This document shows, in pieces, positions 36,372 to 44,390 of a stretch of DNA of 64,000 nt (its first letter is position 1; every line of letters starts with the position of its first letter). Below the pieces are notes generated by a model. That model was not told the DNA's origin. It saw only the letters and a program-made list of their open reading frames with translations, and made no database searches. The position numbers and the translations under genes are program-made. Location of the stretch: the NCBI GenBank assembly GCA_022701275.1, contig CP031740.1:2739001-2803000 (forward strand), read 5' to 3'. Source of the DNA: Microcoleus vaginatus PCC 9802. GTDB lineage: Bacteria; Cyanobacteriota; Cyanobacteriia; Cyanobacteriales; Microcoleaceae.

Positions 36372-37886
36372 GTGAAATATAAAGAAAAAAATAGCTTCAA
36401 AACAGGAGTCAAATGGCTACTGTGGTCTAGTTTTCTCACTCTAGGCATCGGTGGCAGCTTATTTGCCTACGGGTTATATCAAAATCAACCTCCGGAACCT
36501 GTAGAAGTGGGCTTGATACCCGTCAAACTTGGCGATATTGAAGATACGATTAACGAAAGCGGTATTGTTGAATTGGGTGGTCAACAAACTCTGAAATCTC
36601 CTGATGATGGTACTGTCGATCGGGTGTTAGTAAAGATCGGGCAAACCATCACCTCTGGTCAGAACTTAATTACCCTTCGTAACCCCGAACAGAAAACAAC
36701 TCTCATCAAGCAAGAGTTGGAGATTCAGAAACAAAAACTTACTCTAGAAAGCTTACACCAAAAAGTTGTCGAAGCTCAGGAAAAGTTGAGTGCTGCCCAA
36801 GGGAAACTTCAAGATTATAAATCCAACCAAAATGACGAGTTATTAGAAATCCAAAAACGGGAACTAATCTTGGCAAACAACCGTAAAAAAGTTGTTGAAA
36901 CTGAGGAAGATTTGACCGCTGCTGAGCGCAAACTAACCACTACAAAATTATTAGTTGAAAAAGGTTATATTCCGAGAAATAACGTGCAAGACCAAGAAGA
37001 CCTAGTTCGCAAGGCTAAAGCACTTTTACGAGAGGCACAGTTTCAAATCAAGAACGATCTGCTCGATCTTACAATTTTGCAGAATAAACTAAGAGGTAAG
37101 GAAAACGAACTTCTGAAAGACGTAATTAATGCTGAGTCTAAACTGCGAGAAGCTCAGTTAAACGTTAGTACAAATAGTCGCGGACTCAAAAGCTTACAGC
37201 TTGATTACCGAGAAAAAGAACAAAAACTTAAAAACAATATTGTGACTGCATCTATTGATGGTAACGTACTTGATATTAAAGTGAAAAATGGCGACGGAGT
37301 GAAACGTAGTGATGAACTTTTGACATTAGGAGACCCTTCACAAGAACTCATAAAAATACAGCTTTCTACGCTAAATGCTGCTAAAGTTAGACCCAAGCAG
37401 TCCGTCCGTATCAGCATTATTGGCCCCAATCCTAAGCAGTTTTCAGGAAAAGTAGACAGCTTATATATTCTTGCTCAAAGTGGTGATAGTAAAGGAAATG
37501 ACGACTCTAATCAAGGCAGTCAACCAACGGTTCCTGCAACAGTAAGACTCGATGCTCCAACCCGGACTTTGATTCCAGGGAGTCAAGTGAATGTGGAGAT
37601 AATTTTGCAGCAGCGCCAGAAGGTAGTAGTTTTAAATACAGAGGTAATTGTGCGATCGGAGTCTAAGCCTTTTGTGTGGATTCGTGACAGTCAAGGCAAA
37701 GCCCAGAAACGGTCAGTTACATTAGGTTTAGAAGGATTGACACAGGTAGAAATAACTTCTGGTTTGCGGCCAGGTGACAGTGTTGTGATACCCCCTCCTG
37801 AACCTTCCTTAAAGCCAGGAACTCCTATTCAGGAAGAAAAAACAACTAAAAAGAAAGAAAAAACAGACGGTGCCGATCAGGAATAA
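36372..37886 (+). CDS. HlyD/MacA-type periplasmic adaptor of an efflux pump
   Basis: 504 residues from GTG 36372, six bases after a GGGGGGAG ribosome site; TTG 36366 is in frame but too close to that site. One membrane helix at about 14-35 (VKWLLWSSFLTLGIGGSLFAYGLY), a first beta/lipoyl half (VDRVLVKIGQTITSGQNLITL), a long alpha-helical hairpin with coiled-coil heptads (about 110-285), the second lipoyl half (ASIDGNVLDIKVKNGDGVKRSDELLTLGD), a beta-barrel (SVRISIIGPNPKQFSGKV) and a membrane-proximal domain. The Lys/Glu-rich C-terminus ends KKKEKTDGADQE. It would bridge an inner-membrane transporter to TolC. First gene of a three-gene cluster (gap 73 bp to the permease). Confidence 0.88.
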   Translation: MKYKEKNSFKTGVKWLLWSSFLTLGIGGSLFAYGLYQNQPPEPVEVGLIPVKLGDIEDTINESGIVELGGQQTLKSPDDGTVDRVLVKIGQTITSGQNLITLRNPEQKTTLIKQELEIQKQKLTLESLHQKVVEAQEKLSAAQGKLQDYKSNQNDELLEIQKRELILANNRKKVVETEEDLTAAERKLTTTKLLVEKGYIPRNNVQDQEDLVRKAKALLREAQFQIKNDLLDLTILQNKLRGKENELLKDVINAESKLREAQLNVSTNSRGLKSLQLDYREKEQKLKNNIVTASIDGNVLDIKVKNGDGVKRSDELLTLGDPSQELIKIQLSTLNAAKVRPKQSVRISIIGPNPKQFSGKVDSLYILAQSGDSKGNDDSNQGSQPTVPATVRLDAPTRTLIPGSQVNVEIILQQRQKVVVLNTEVIVRSESKPFVWIRDSQGKAQKRSVTLGLEGLTQVEITSGLRPGDSVVIPPPEPSLKPGTPIQEEKTTKKKEKTDGADQE

Positions 37887-37959
37887 AGATTAAAGAATAG
37901 GATCAAATCAGCTAATTTTATTAATGTACGAAATGTTGAGTTGTGATTTTTAATTACTT

Positions 37960-39135
37960 ATGAGCCTTTCTCCTATTGACCTCCTCCGCCTAACTTGCCT
38001 TTCCCTAAGTGGCAATCTTTTGCGTTCTGTCTTAACTACAGTTGGAGTTTTTATGGGTGTAGCTGCGGTCAGCGCAACGCTGCAAGTTGGTAACATTAGC
38101 CGCGCCGTGATTGCCAAGCAATTAGCTGAGCGAGAAGCGCCTCAAGTGCGAATCTTTATGGGGGGTGACACAAGCTTGAAATTAGAAGATATGGAATTTT
38201 TGCGGCAAAGGCTGAAAGGAGTTCAGGCGATTAGCGCAGCAAATTGGTTGGGATTTAATGACAATAAAGTTATATTTCAGGCTGAAGAAGCGGAACCTAG
38301 CAGCGACGCTGTTTCTCAAGACTACTTGCTGACATCGGGGCGGCGATTAATGACGGGGCGTTTTTTTTCCCCTAGTGATTTTGCTGACTATCGACCCGTA
38401 GTAGTAATCGATGAATGGCTGGGATCGCTACTTTTTACAGGTGACGTGGAACCTGTAGGTCAGCGCATTTATGTTGACCGCAGACCTTATATTGTGATCG
38501 GCGTGATGGAGAGTAAGCAAGATTCTTCGGAAAAACCAAAAGGTGAAATACTGGTGTCGATGTCGGTTTACAAAGCAATGACAGGTAGCCAGAGGATTGA
38601 CTCAATTTCAGTGCGTCCTTACAATCTCAAAGATATTAAAGGAATGGAAAAGCAGGCAAAAAAGGTTTTGAAGCAGCGCTTTCCCCAGGCAGAGGTTTAT
38701 ACTTGGAACAATGTTAAGAAAATTTTGGAGCAGCAGGAAATTCTGGAACTCGCTTCACAGGGACTATTGGCAGTGGGGGTAATTTCGCTATTGGTGGGAG
38801 GGGTTGGTATTGCTAATATTACGATCGCGGCGGTGATGGAACGTACCCCAGAAATTGGTTTGAGACGTGCGATCGGGGCTACTCAGAGAGATATAATGTT
38901 GCAGTTTATTCTAGAAGCAGTAATTCTGAGTTTAGCGGGGGGAATTGCTGCTATTGTGACGGTACACGGGTTAACGGTGGTGGTAGCGGATGTTTTTAAG
39001 TTGCCTTATAAATTTGACAGCAACACAGCAGCTTTGGCTTTAGGATCGGCATTAGCTGTGGGAGTGGGAGCTGGATTTCTCCCGGCTCTGCGAGCTAGTC
39101 AACTCGATCCTGTTAAAGCGCTGCGTCAAGGGTAG
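37960..39135 (+). CDS. MacB/FtsX-type ABC transporter permease
   Basis: A 391-residue protein with one helix near 20-42 (LRSVLTTVGVFMGVAAVSATLQVG), a large periplasmic domain (MacB-like PCD, about 45-255) and three C-terminal helices (about 270-290, 318-342, 355-378). The FtsX-family sequence NITIAAVMERTPEIGLRRAIGATQRDIMLQFILEAVILSLAGG is clear, as is the terminal LPALRASQLDPVKALRQG. Members act by mechanotransmission and need a separate or fused ATPase. No ATPase domain is fused and none is encoded in this cluster. The substrate may be a peptide, lipid or polyketide; unknown. Confidence 0.9.
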   Translation: MSLSPIDLLRLTCLSLSGNLLRSVLTTVGVFMGVAAVSATLQVGNISRAVIAKQLAEREAPQVRIFMGGDTSLKLEDMEFLRQRLKGVQAISAANWLGFNDNKVIFQAEEAEPSSDAVSQDYLLTSGRRLMTGRFFSPSDFADYRPVVVIDEWLGSLLFTGDVEPVGQRIYVDRRPYIVIGVMESKQDSSEKPKGEILVSMSVYKAMTGSQRIDSISVRPYNLKDIKGMEKQAKKVLKQRFPQAEVYTWNNVKKILEQQEILELASQGLLAVGVISLLVGGVGIANITIAAVMERTPEIGLRRAIGATQRDIMLQFILEAVILSLAGGIAAIVTVHGLTVVVADVFKLPYKFDSNTAALALGSALAVGVGAGFLPALRASQLDPVKALRQG

Positions 39136-39188
39136 TCATCCCGTAGGAAATCGCCATAGAATTACTTGCAGAAATCACTGGAGTTAGC

Positions 39189-41030
39189 ATGACTGAGCAA
39201 CCGCACGAAGATTATCTCCCAAATAGCGATTCCCCTGCTCGCTACGAGATTCCTTGGATATTTCGTTTTAGCCTAGTTATGGTTGCAAGCTGTGGGCTAT
39301 TGGCGATATTTGCTGTTGCTTTTAAGTCTAGTTCAACAGTCAAAACTGATGTTAGCTCTAAATCTGCGATCCCGCCCAAAATTCTGCCACTTACCACTAA
39401 AAAACATCTCCCACACATCCAAAATCTACCGCAAAATCAGGCGCTCATTAAACCCCAAAATCAGAGAGAAACGCCAACTACCAACCAGAGAATAGTTATT
39501 CCTCAATTCCCCGGCGAAAATCCCACAAGTAAAATCAAACACTCACCACTTCCCAATTCCCAATCCCCAGTTCCCAATTCCGAAGTATTAACAAAATCTA
39601 CTCAAAAGAAACCTGTCCCACCAGAATCAATAGTAATTTCTGAAGTTCCACCAAATCCAGAAATAACAGCAGAATCAATACCTGAAAATACCCAAAATTC
39701 AACTATTCAACAGCAATCTATAGCGGATGAATTAGGGGTTGAACTGACACTACCGGAAGTTATATTTTTAGGCTTAGAAAACAACAGAGATATCAAAAAT
39801 CAATACCTGGAACGCATCGCCCAAAAACAAGATTTAGCCGTAGCAGAAGGCTTGTTTGTCCCTAGTTTTACACCGAAACTGTCCGTCTCATCAATTCCTT
39901 TGAGGAATGGGGGAAGAGTCGCCACTACTGGCGAAGTCGATTTATCGGCCCAGGTGAGTGTCAAAATTCCCACAGGAGGGAATATAAGTTTTGGTTGGAG
40001 TAGTAAACAAGGACAAGATGCGAATGGTTTTGGCATTAATAGTGAAGGTTCTTTAAGTCAAAATCTCACGTTAAATTTTACCCAACCTCTGTTAAGGGGA
40101 GCTGGAGTTGCTGTCAATCGAGCACCAATTGAGATTGCTCGCCTGAGTGAAAAAAGAAATATTCTGAGTTTGAAATCGAGGCTAATTGAGACAATTACCT
40201 CAGTAATTTTAACCTATCGAGAGTTGATTAAGGCTCAGGAACAAGTTAAAATTTCACAAAGTTCTCTGAAAATTGCCCGTCAGCAACTGGAGATTAATCA
40301 GGTTTTGATTGAGGCAGGAAAGCTAGCAAAAGTTGATATTTTTACAAGTGAAAAAGCTGTAGCAGATCAGGAAGTGACAGTATTAAGTAGTGAGGAGCAA
40401 CTGAAGAAAGCAAGATTAGCACTGCTGCAAGTTCTAGACATCGATCGCAATCTTAATATAACAGCAAGAGAAGCTGCTACTGTACAGACTAACCCTATGG
40501 ATTTATCTAATATTCTACCCTTAGCTCTGTCAAATAGTCCTGATTATTTACAAGTACAGATCGAGCGGGAAATCGCTAAATATCAATTGCTCGTAGCGGA
40601 AAATAATCGCAAATGGAAATTGGATGTAAATGCAAGTTATAAGAATAATGCTACTAATCTTTCAGACAGCAGCTCGGATTTGAGAGCGGGACTGGTTTTG
40701 ACTCGCGAATTTGGAAATAGAGGAATTGAGCGAGATTTTCAGAATAGTCGTGTTAAGCTATTACAAGCTGAGAATAATTTAAAGGAGTACAATCAAAAGC
40801 TGGAAGTTGAGGTCAGAAATGCAATTCGAGATATAAATTTGAATCTTAAGCAAGTAGAACTAGCTCAAAGGTCAAGGGAGTTAGCGCAAAAGCAATTAGA
40901 AATAGAGCTAGACAAAAGAAGATTGGGAGTGGAAAGTTCTCGGAGTATCGATATTGTGACTTTTCAGAAGGATTTAATAGAGGCTAAAAATGCAGAACTT
41001 AATGCGAGAATTGCCTATTTTAATGCTTAG
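39189..41030 (+). CDS. TolC-family outer membrane efflux protein, apparently 22 codons short
   Basis: A 613-residue protein. The N-terminus has a membrane helix at about 26-46, then a disordered Pro/Asn/Lys-rich region to about 185 (including SPLPNSQSPVPNSEV from an intergenic-type repeat), and then the TolC barrel/tunnel domain (LTLPEVIFLGLENNRDIKNQYLERIAQ; SQNLTLNFTQPLLRGAGVAVNRAPIEIARL; ELIKAQEQVKISQSSLKIARQQLEI; LDVNASYKNNATNLSDSSSDLRAGLVLTREFGN). The frame stops at TAG 41028, but the same frame continues with 22 sense codons that match the normal TolC end (TNLDKIIGTTLETWQVRIENEE). It would form the outer-membrane exit duct for the upstream adaptor and permease. Gap to the permease 53 bp. 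Confidence 0.88.
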   Translation: MTEQPHEDYLPNSDSPARYEIPWIFRFSLVMVASCGLLAIFAVAFKSSSTVKTDVSSKSAIPPKILPLTTKKHLPHIQNLPQNQALIKPQNQRETPTTNQRIVIPQFPGENPTSKIKHSPLPNSQSPVPNSEVLTKSTQKKPVPPESIVISEVPPNPEITAESIPENTQNSTIQQQSIADELGVELTLPEVIFLGLENNRDIKNQYLERIAQKQDLAVAEGLFVPSFTPKLSVSSIPLRNGGRVATTGEVDLSAQVSVKIPTGGNISFGWSSKQGQDANGFGINSEGSLSQNLTLNFTQPLLRGAGVAVNRAPIEIARLSEKRNILSLKSRLIETITSVILTYRELIKAQEQVKISQSSLKIARQQLEINQVLIEAGKLAKVDIFTSEKAVADQEVTVLSSEEQLKKARLALLQVLDIDRNLNITAREAATVQTNPMDLSNILPLALSNSPDYLQVQIEREIAKYQLLVAENNRKWKLDVNASYKNNATNLSDSSSDLRAGLVLTREFGNRGIERDFQNSRVKLLQAENNLKEYNQKLEVEVRNAIRDINLNLKQVELAQRSRELAQKQLEIELDKRRLGVESSRSIDIVTFQKDLIEAKNAELNARIAYFNA

Positions 41031-41099
41031 ACAAATCTTGATAAAATAATAGGTACTACTTTGGAGACTTGGCAGGTGAGGATTGAAAATGAAGAATGA
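41028..41099 (+). other. In-frame remainder of the TolC gene after the TAG codon
   Basis: TAG at 41028-41030 is followed without frameshift by 22 codons up to TGA at 41097-41099. The encoded TNLDKIIGTTLETW is the usual TolC-family C-terminus (typically preceded by a Leu). A TTG-to-TAG change would explain it. Confidence 0.8.
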
Positions 41100-42103
41100 T
41101 GTTAGTTAGTTGTTATCGGATTGAATGAGACTTGTCAGTAATTCCAACCAGCCTCCATCGGATCGGGAGCGGTAGAATCAGCCGTCAAGCAGATAGGTAC
41201 AAGGCTAAAAATTTCATTCTTCACAGTAGAAATCTGAAAGTGTTTCGCAAATGTTACAACTGCGTTGTGCCTACTTGAATGGTTAATTTGCAGTTTAATA
41301 TTTTTGCAAAATCGGGATGCTCCCGCGAAGCCTTCTTGTTAGAAGGATTATAGAGCAATACGGTTCAGTTAAGGAAAATTGTAGCGAAAATGTTGGGCGG
41401 AGTGAAACGGAGGGTTCGTTCCACGGGCCCAACCTACGCACGATCTGTTTTTTAGCACTAACCCAAGCGTATTGGATTATAGAGAAAGTCTTCCACTTTG
41501 TCATATTCGCAAAGACATATCCATTCTAAACGATCGCCCCCACCCTCCAAACCCATCAAAAGCCCCCTATCGCAATTTGTCATCAAATCCTGACATTCGC
41601 GGCAGCACCGATCCCCAAACCTCCAATTTGTCAAGATTCCCTGACAAATTGATCCCCAAAATCACGAAAATGCGTATAAGTACCCAGGATTGAGGCAAAA
41701 GACCCCTTGACCCGATCGCAAGTTGTCTGCAACATTAAGTCATGACAAAGCGATCCCAAAGAAATGCTTCGATTAAGCAGCCCTGGGAGTCGAATAGCGC
41801 TTGTGCTGCCAGCACAGCGTTGCTAGCAGCACCGATCGCACTCACAAAATCGATCTTGTCAATCAAGAATCGACAGATAAAGCTTTATTTAGATCTGACG
41901 GTGCGCGCAGAAGCCCAGAAGTCCAAACCCCCGATCGCATGGGGGACAAGACAAGCTAAAAACAAGCAAGGCTTCAAAGGTTGGAGAGATTTGGAAGCTC
42001 GATAATATGTGGATTTAAAAGAGTTTCTAACTCAAAAAGTCAACACATTTGTGTTGAGAGGAAAAATCTAACCCGCCATCCCAAATTAGTGGAGAACAAA
42101 CTC
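41100..42103. other. 1-kb non-coding region with regulatory-looking dyads
   Basis: Contains a GTTGGGC...GCCCAAC-type dispersed palindrome (41391-41438), two AATTTGTCA-N8-TGACA dyads (41574-41599 and 41625-41650), and short open frames without protein character. Some HIP1-like octamers are present. It precedes the DUF4912 gene. Confidence 0.6.
41574..41650. promoter_or_regulatory. Two spaced dyads AATTTGTCA-N8-TGACA, 51 bp apart
   Basis: Site 1: AATTTGTCA (41574-41582), 8 bp, TGACATT. Site 2: AATTTGTCA (41625-41633), 8 bp, TGACAAATT (41642-41650), a perfect 9-bp dyad. The start-to-start distance of 51 bp is close to five DNA turns. The form suggests a dimeric regulator binding twice on the same face; the regulator is unknown. 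Confidence 0.5.
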
Positions 42104-43438
42104 ATGGCAAAAGAACGCCCACCATTAGAAGAGATGACTTTGCGACAACTCCGCAGAGTTGCTAGCGAATGTGGAGTCTCTCGCTACAGTCGGATGCGGA
42201 AATCGCAACTTCTGGCATCAATTCAAGAAATTCAGCGCACCAAATTTTCCTACAGCCCATCTCGCAAACTAGAGGCACAAGAAGCAGTGGAAGCAGCAAA
42301 GTTTGAACTCGGTCAAGAAGATAGAACAGGCGGTTCTTTGTCATCTGTAGATGAAGGTTTAGCAGATTTGCCCAACGGCTACGGTGAAAGCCGGGTGGTG
42401 TTAATGCCCCGCGACCCAGAATGGGCCTACACTTACTGGGATATTCCCAACGCTCGCAAAGAAGAATTGCGCCGTCAAGGAGGACAGCAACTCGCCCTGC
42501 GGATCTACGACGTTACAGATGTTAACCTCGAAACTCAGAGCCCGCACAGCATTCAAGAATATCCTTGCGACGAACTGGCGCGGGAATGGTACGTGCCAAT
42601 CCCCGTGAGCGATCGGGACTACGCGATCGACATCGGCTACCGCTGTGCAGATGGGCGCTGGCTGGTATTAGCTCGATCGGCCCAAGTCCGCGTTCCTCCC
42701 GTCTATCCCAGCGACTGGATTGAAGATCAATTCATCACCCTCGATTGGGAAGAAGAGTTGCAAGGCAAAACCTTCGCCGAACTGGTTCCTCCGGCCAAGA
42801 AAATGGCACAAGCAGCTAATGGCTTCGGTTTCAGCCCCAGCAACGCCATCTACGAACAAATCTTCGGCATGGCAGAATCTGCCGAATCCCTGCGCGTAGC
42901 GGGTTCAGTCTTCGGTTCCATGCAGCACGTCGCCGGTTCCGTCCAGCAAGTCGGCATCCACGAACAAGCGCTCAGTTCCTACGTGTTCCCGTCCGGCGTC
43001 GGAATGTGGGCGGCTCCCACCATGTCCGGCCTCACCGCGTCGGGTGTCGGTATGTCCGGCCTCACCATGTCGGGTGTCGGTATGTCCGGCCTCACGATGT
43101 CCGGTTTCGGTATGTCAGGTGTTGGTATGTCGGGAGTTGGCTTCGCCGCCCCGATGCGCCCCCGCCAGTTCTGGTTAGTTGCTGATGCCGAATTGATCGT
43201 TTACGGTGCCACCGAACCCGACGCTACCGTCTACGTAGGCGGACAGCCGATTAAACTCAATGCTGACGGCACTTTCCGCTTCCAGATGTCCTTCCAAGAC
43301 GGCTTAATCGACTATCCGATTTTTGCAGTAGCAGCAGACGGCGAGCAAAACCGCGCCATCCACTTGAAATTCAACCGCGAAACCCCAGAACGGCGCACCA
43401 ATAGCAAGCACGATGCCGTTGTGGAATGGTTGGGTTAA
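42104..43438 (+). CDS. DUF4912 protein with Rho-N-like head and Met-Ser-Gly repeats
   Basis: 444 residues from ATG 42104 (MAKERPPLEEMTLRQLRR), with GGAG twelve bases upstream; longer in-frame starts lack one. Residues 8-45 (EEMTLRQLRRVASECGVSRYSRMRKSQLLASIQEI) match a Rho-N/SAP-like helical domain that may bind nucleic acid. The DUF4912 domain occupies about 95-225 (RVVLMPRDPEWAYTYWDIPNARKEELRRQGG; YAIDIGYRCADGRWLVLARS). About 300-345 hold a low-complexity string of GMSGLTMSGV-type units; the C-terminal ~85 residues repeat a sugar-binding-like strand pattern (QFWLVADAELIVYGATEPDATVYVGGQPIKL). Function unknown; a glycan-binding or regulatory role is only a guess. A good terminator follows. Confidence 0.8.
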   Translation: MAKERPPLEEMTLRQLRRVASECGVSRYSRMRKSQLLASIQEIQRTKFSYSPSRKLEAQEAVEAAKFELGQEDRTGGSLSSVDEGLADLPNGYGESRVVLMPRDPEWAYTYWDIPNARKEELRRQGGQQLALRIYDVTDVNLETQSPHSIQEYPCDELAREWYVPIPVSDRDYAIDIGYRCADGRWLVLARSAQVRVPPVYPSDWIEDQFITLDWEEELQGKTFAELVPPAKKMAQAANGFGFSPSNAIYEQIFGMAESAESLRVAGSVFGSMQHVAGSVQQVGIHEQALSSYVFPSGVGMWAAPTMSGLTASGVGMSGLTMSGVGMSGLTMSGFGMSGVGMSGVGFAAPMRPRQFWLVADAELIVYGATEPDATVYVGGQPIKLNADGTFRFQMSFQDGLIDYPIFAVAADGEQNRAIHLKFNRETPERRTNSKHDAVVEWLG

Positions 43439-43577
43439 TCCCAAAGGTCGAAAGGTCGATCGAGCGGCGGGCGCTCATGCAGGTTTGTGCCAATTTTTTA
43501 ACCATCACAAGGCATAGCCTGAGCCGATCGTGATTTGTTAAGGTTAATCGCAGACAACAACCCATAACACCCCCTAT

Positions 43578-43613
43578 ACACCGTTCTCCTGTTTTGAGGA
43601 GCGGTGTTTTTTG
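43578..43613 (+). terminator. Intrinsic terminator after the DUF4912 gene
   Basis: Stem ACACCG/CGGTGT plus CTCC/GGAG with a two-base bulge, loop TGTTTTGA, and a run of six T after the right arm. Confidence 0.85.
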
Positions 43614-43619
43614 TATTTA

Positions 43620-43795
43620 GAAGGAAGAAGGAAGAAGGAAGAAGGAAGAAGGAAGAAGGAAGAAGGAAGGAGGAAGAGGGAAGAAGGAAGAAGGAAGAAG
43701 GAAGAAGGAAGGAGGAAGAGGGAAGAAGGAAGAAGGAAGAAGGAAGAAGGAAGAAGGAAGGAGGAAGAGGGAAGAAGGAAGAAGGAAGAAAATTT
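43620..43795. repeat. AAGGAAG heptamer microsatellite, about 176 bp
   Basis: The longest tandem tract in the window: AAGGAAG units interrupted at intervals by GGAGGAAGAGGG, giving a higher-order period of roughly 42-49 bp. Same unit, opposite strand, as 18060-18106 and 61781-61856. Confidence 0.9.
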
Positions 43796-43990
43796 GAGTT
43801 ATCTAGGAAAGAAGTTTTAGTTATCTAGGAGAGAAGGAAGAATCAATCTACTGCATGGGTTTTAGCAATTAAGAATGTCCTCACCCTCACGGCAGTTGCT
43901 ATATGGCAAAATACCAGGCAAGTGGGCGATCCGTAAAAGTTATACCAATTCTTAAAAGTAGGGATAAAGATAGATTGTATGCAACCATCT

Positions 43991-44021
43991 GTAGAAACTT
44001 AGGCAAGGCCTAAGTTTCTAC
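43991..44021. repeat. Dispersed hairpin, TTAGGC family, copy B
   Basis: Perfect 14-bp arms GTAGAAACTTAGGC and GCCTAAGTTTCTAC around AAG. It shares ACTTAGGC/GCCTAAGT with copy A (6495-6519), while the next three base pairs differ in a compensatory way. Confidence 0.8.
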
Positions 44022-44211
44022 TTTATTTCACCCGATTGACAACGGGTATCTTACTTATATCGTTTCTGGTTGCAGCGGTATTGTTCAAATGTCCAAAAAG
44101 TCAGTTGGCGCGAAAGCATAATTTTAGTCAACAGCAAACAGTCAACAATCATGAGGAGGGCAACCGGAATTGATATGAGACCATTTTCTTAATATCTATC
44201 TCTAGATAGAT

Positions 44212-44297
44212 GTTTACTTAAATCCCGTTGTTGCTAGTTAAATCAAAATTTGCACTCTTCACTCAAGCATTATTAAGTAAGCTAAAGTTTACTTAAA
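44212..44297. promoter_or_regulatory. Operator-like dyad and direct repeats upstream of sugar ABC operon
   Basis: GTTTACTTAAA occurs twice (44212-44222 and 44287-44297). The second belongs to a dyad TTAAGTAA (44273-44280), 8 bp, TTACTTAA (44289-44296). Lying ~95-180 bp before the binding-protein gene, these look like sites for an operon-specific regulator; no regulator gene is adjacent. Confidence 0.5.
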
Positions 44298-44390
44298 CTT
44301 TTATTGCACAAATTCACTAAATCCAGCGAAACAAAAGAAAGCGAGTTATGAGAGAAAGAAGGCGATCGCACCGCCATTTCTCAAAAGCAA

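Larger units (their letters stand above)
43439..44390. other. Long intergenic region with repeats, upstream of sugar ABC operon
   Basis: 952 bp. In order: the terminator (43578-43613), an AAGGAAG heptamer tract (43620-43795), a TTAGGC-family hairpin (43991-44021), and operator-like sequences near 44200-44300. No gene is credible; frames through the AAGGAAG tract encode only Lys/Glu/Gly/Arg repeats. Confidence 0.7.

Noticed and set aside
41742..42005. 87-residue plus-strand frame before DUF4912
   Set aside because: Composition is not protein-like and the ribosome site is missing; treated as non-coding.
43604..43828. Two overlapping plus-strand frames of Lys/Glu/Gly/Arg repeats
   Set aside because: They only translate the AAGGAAG heptamer tract.
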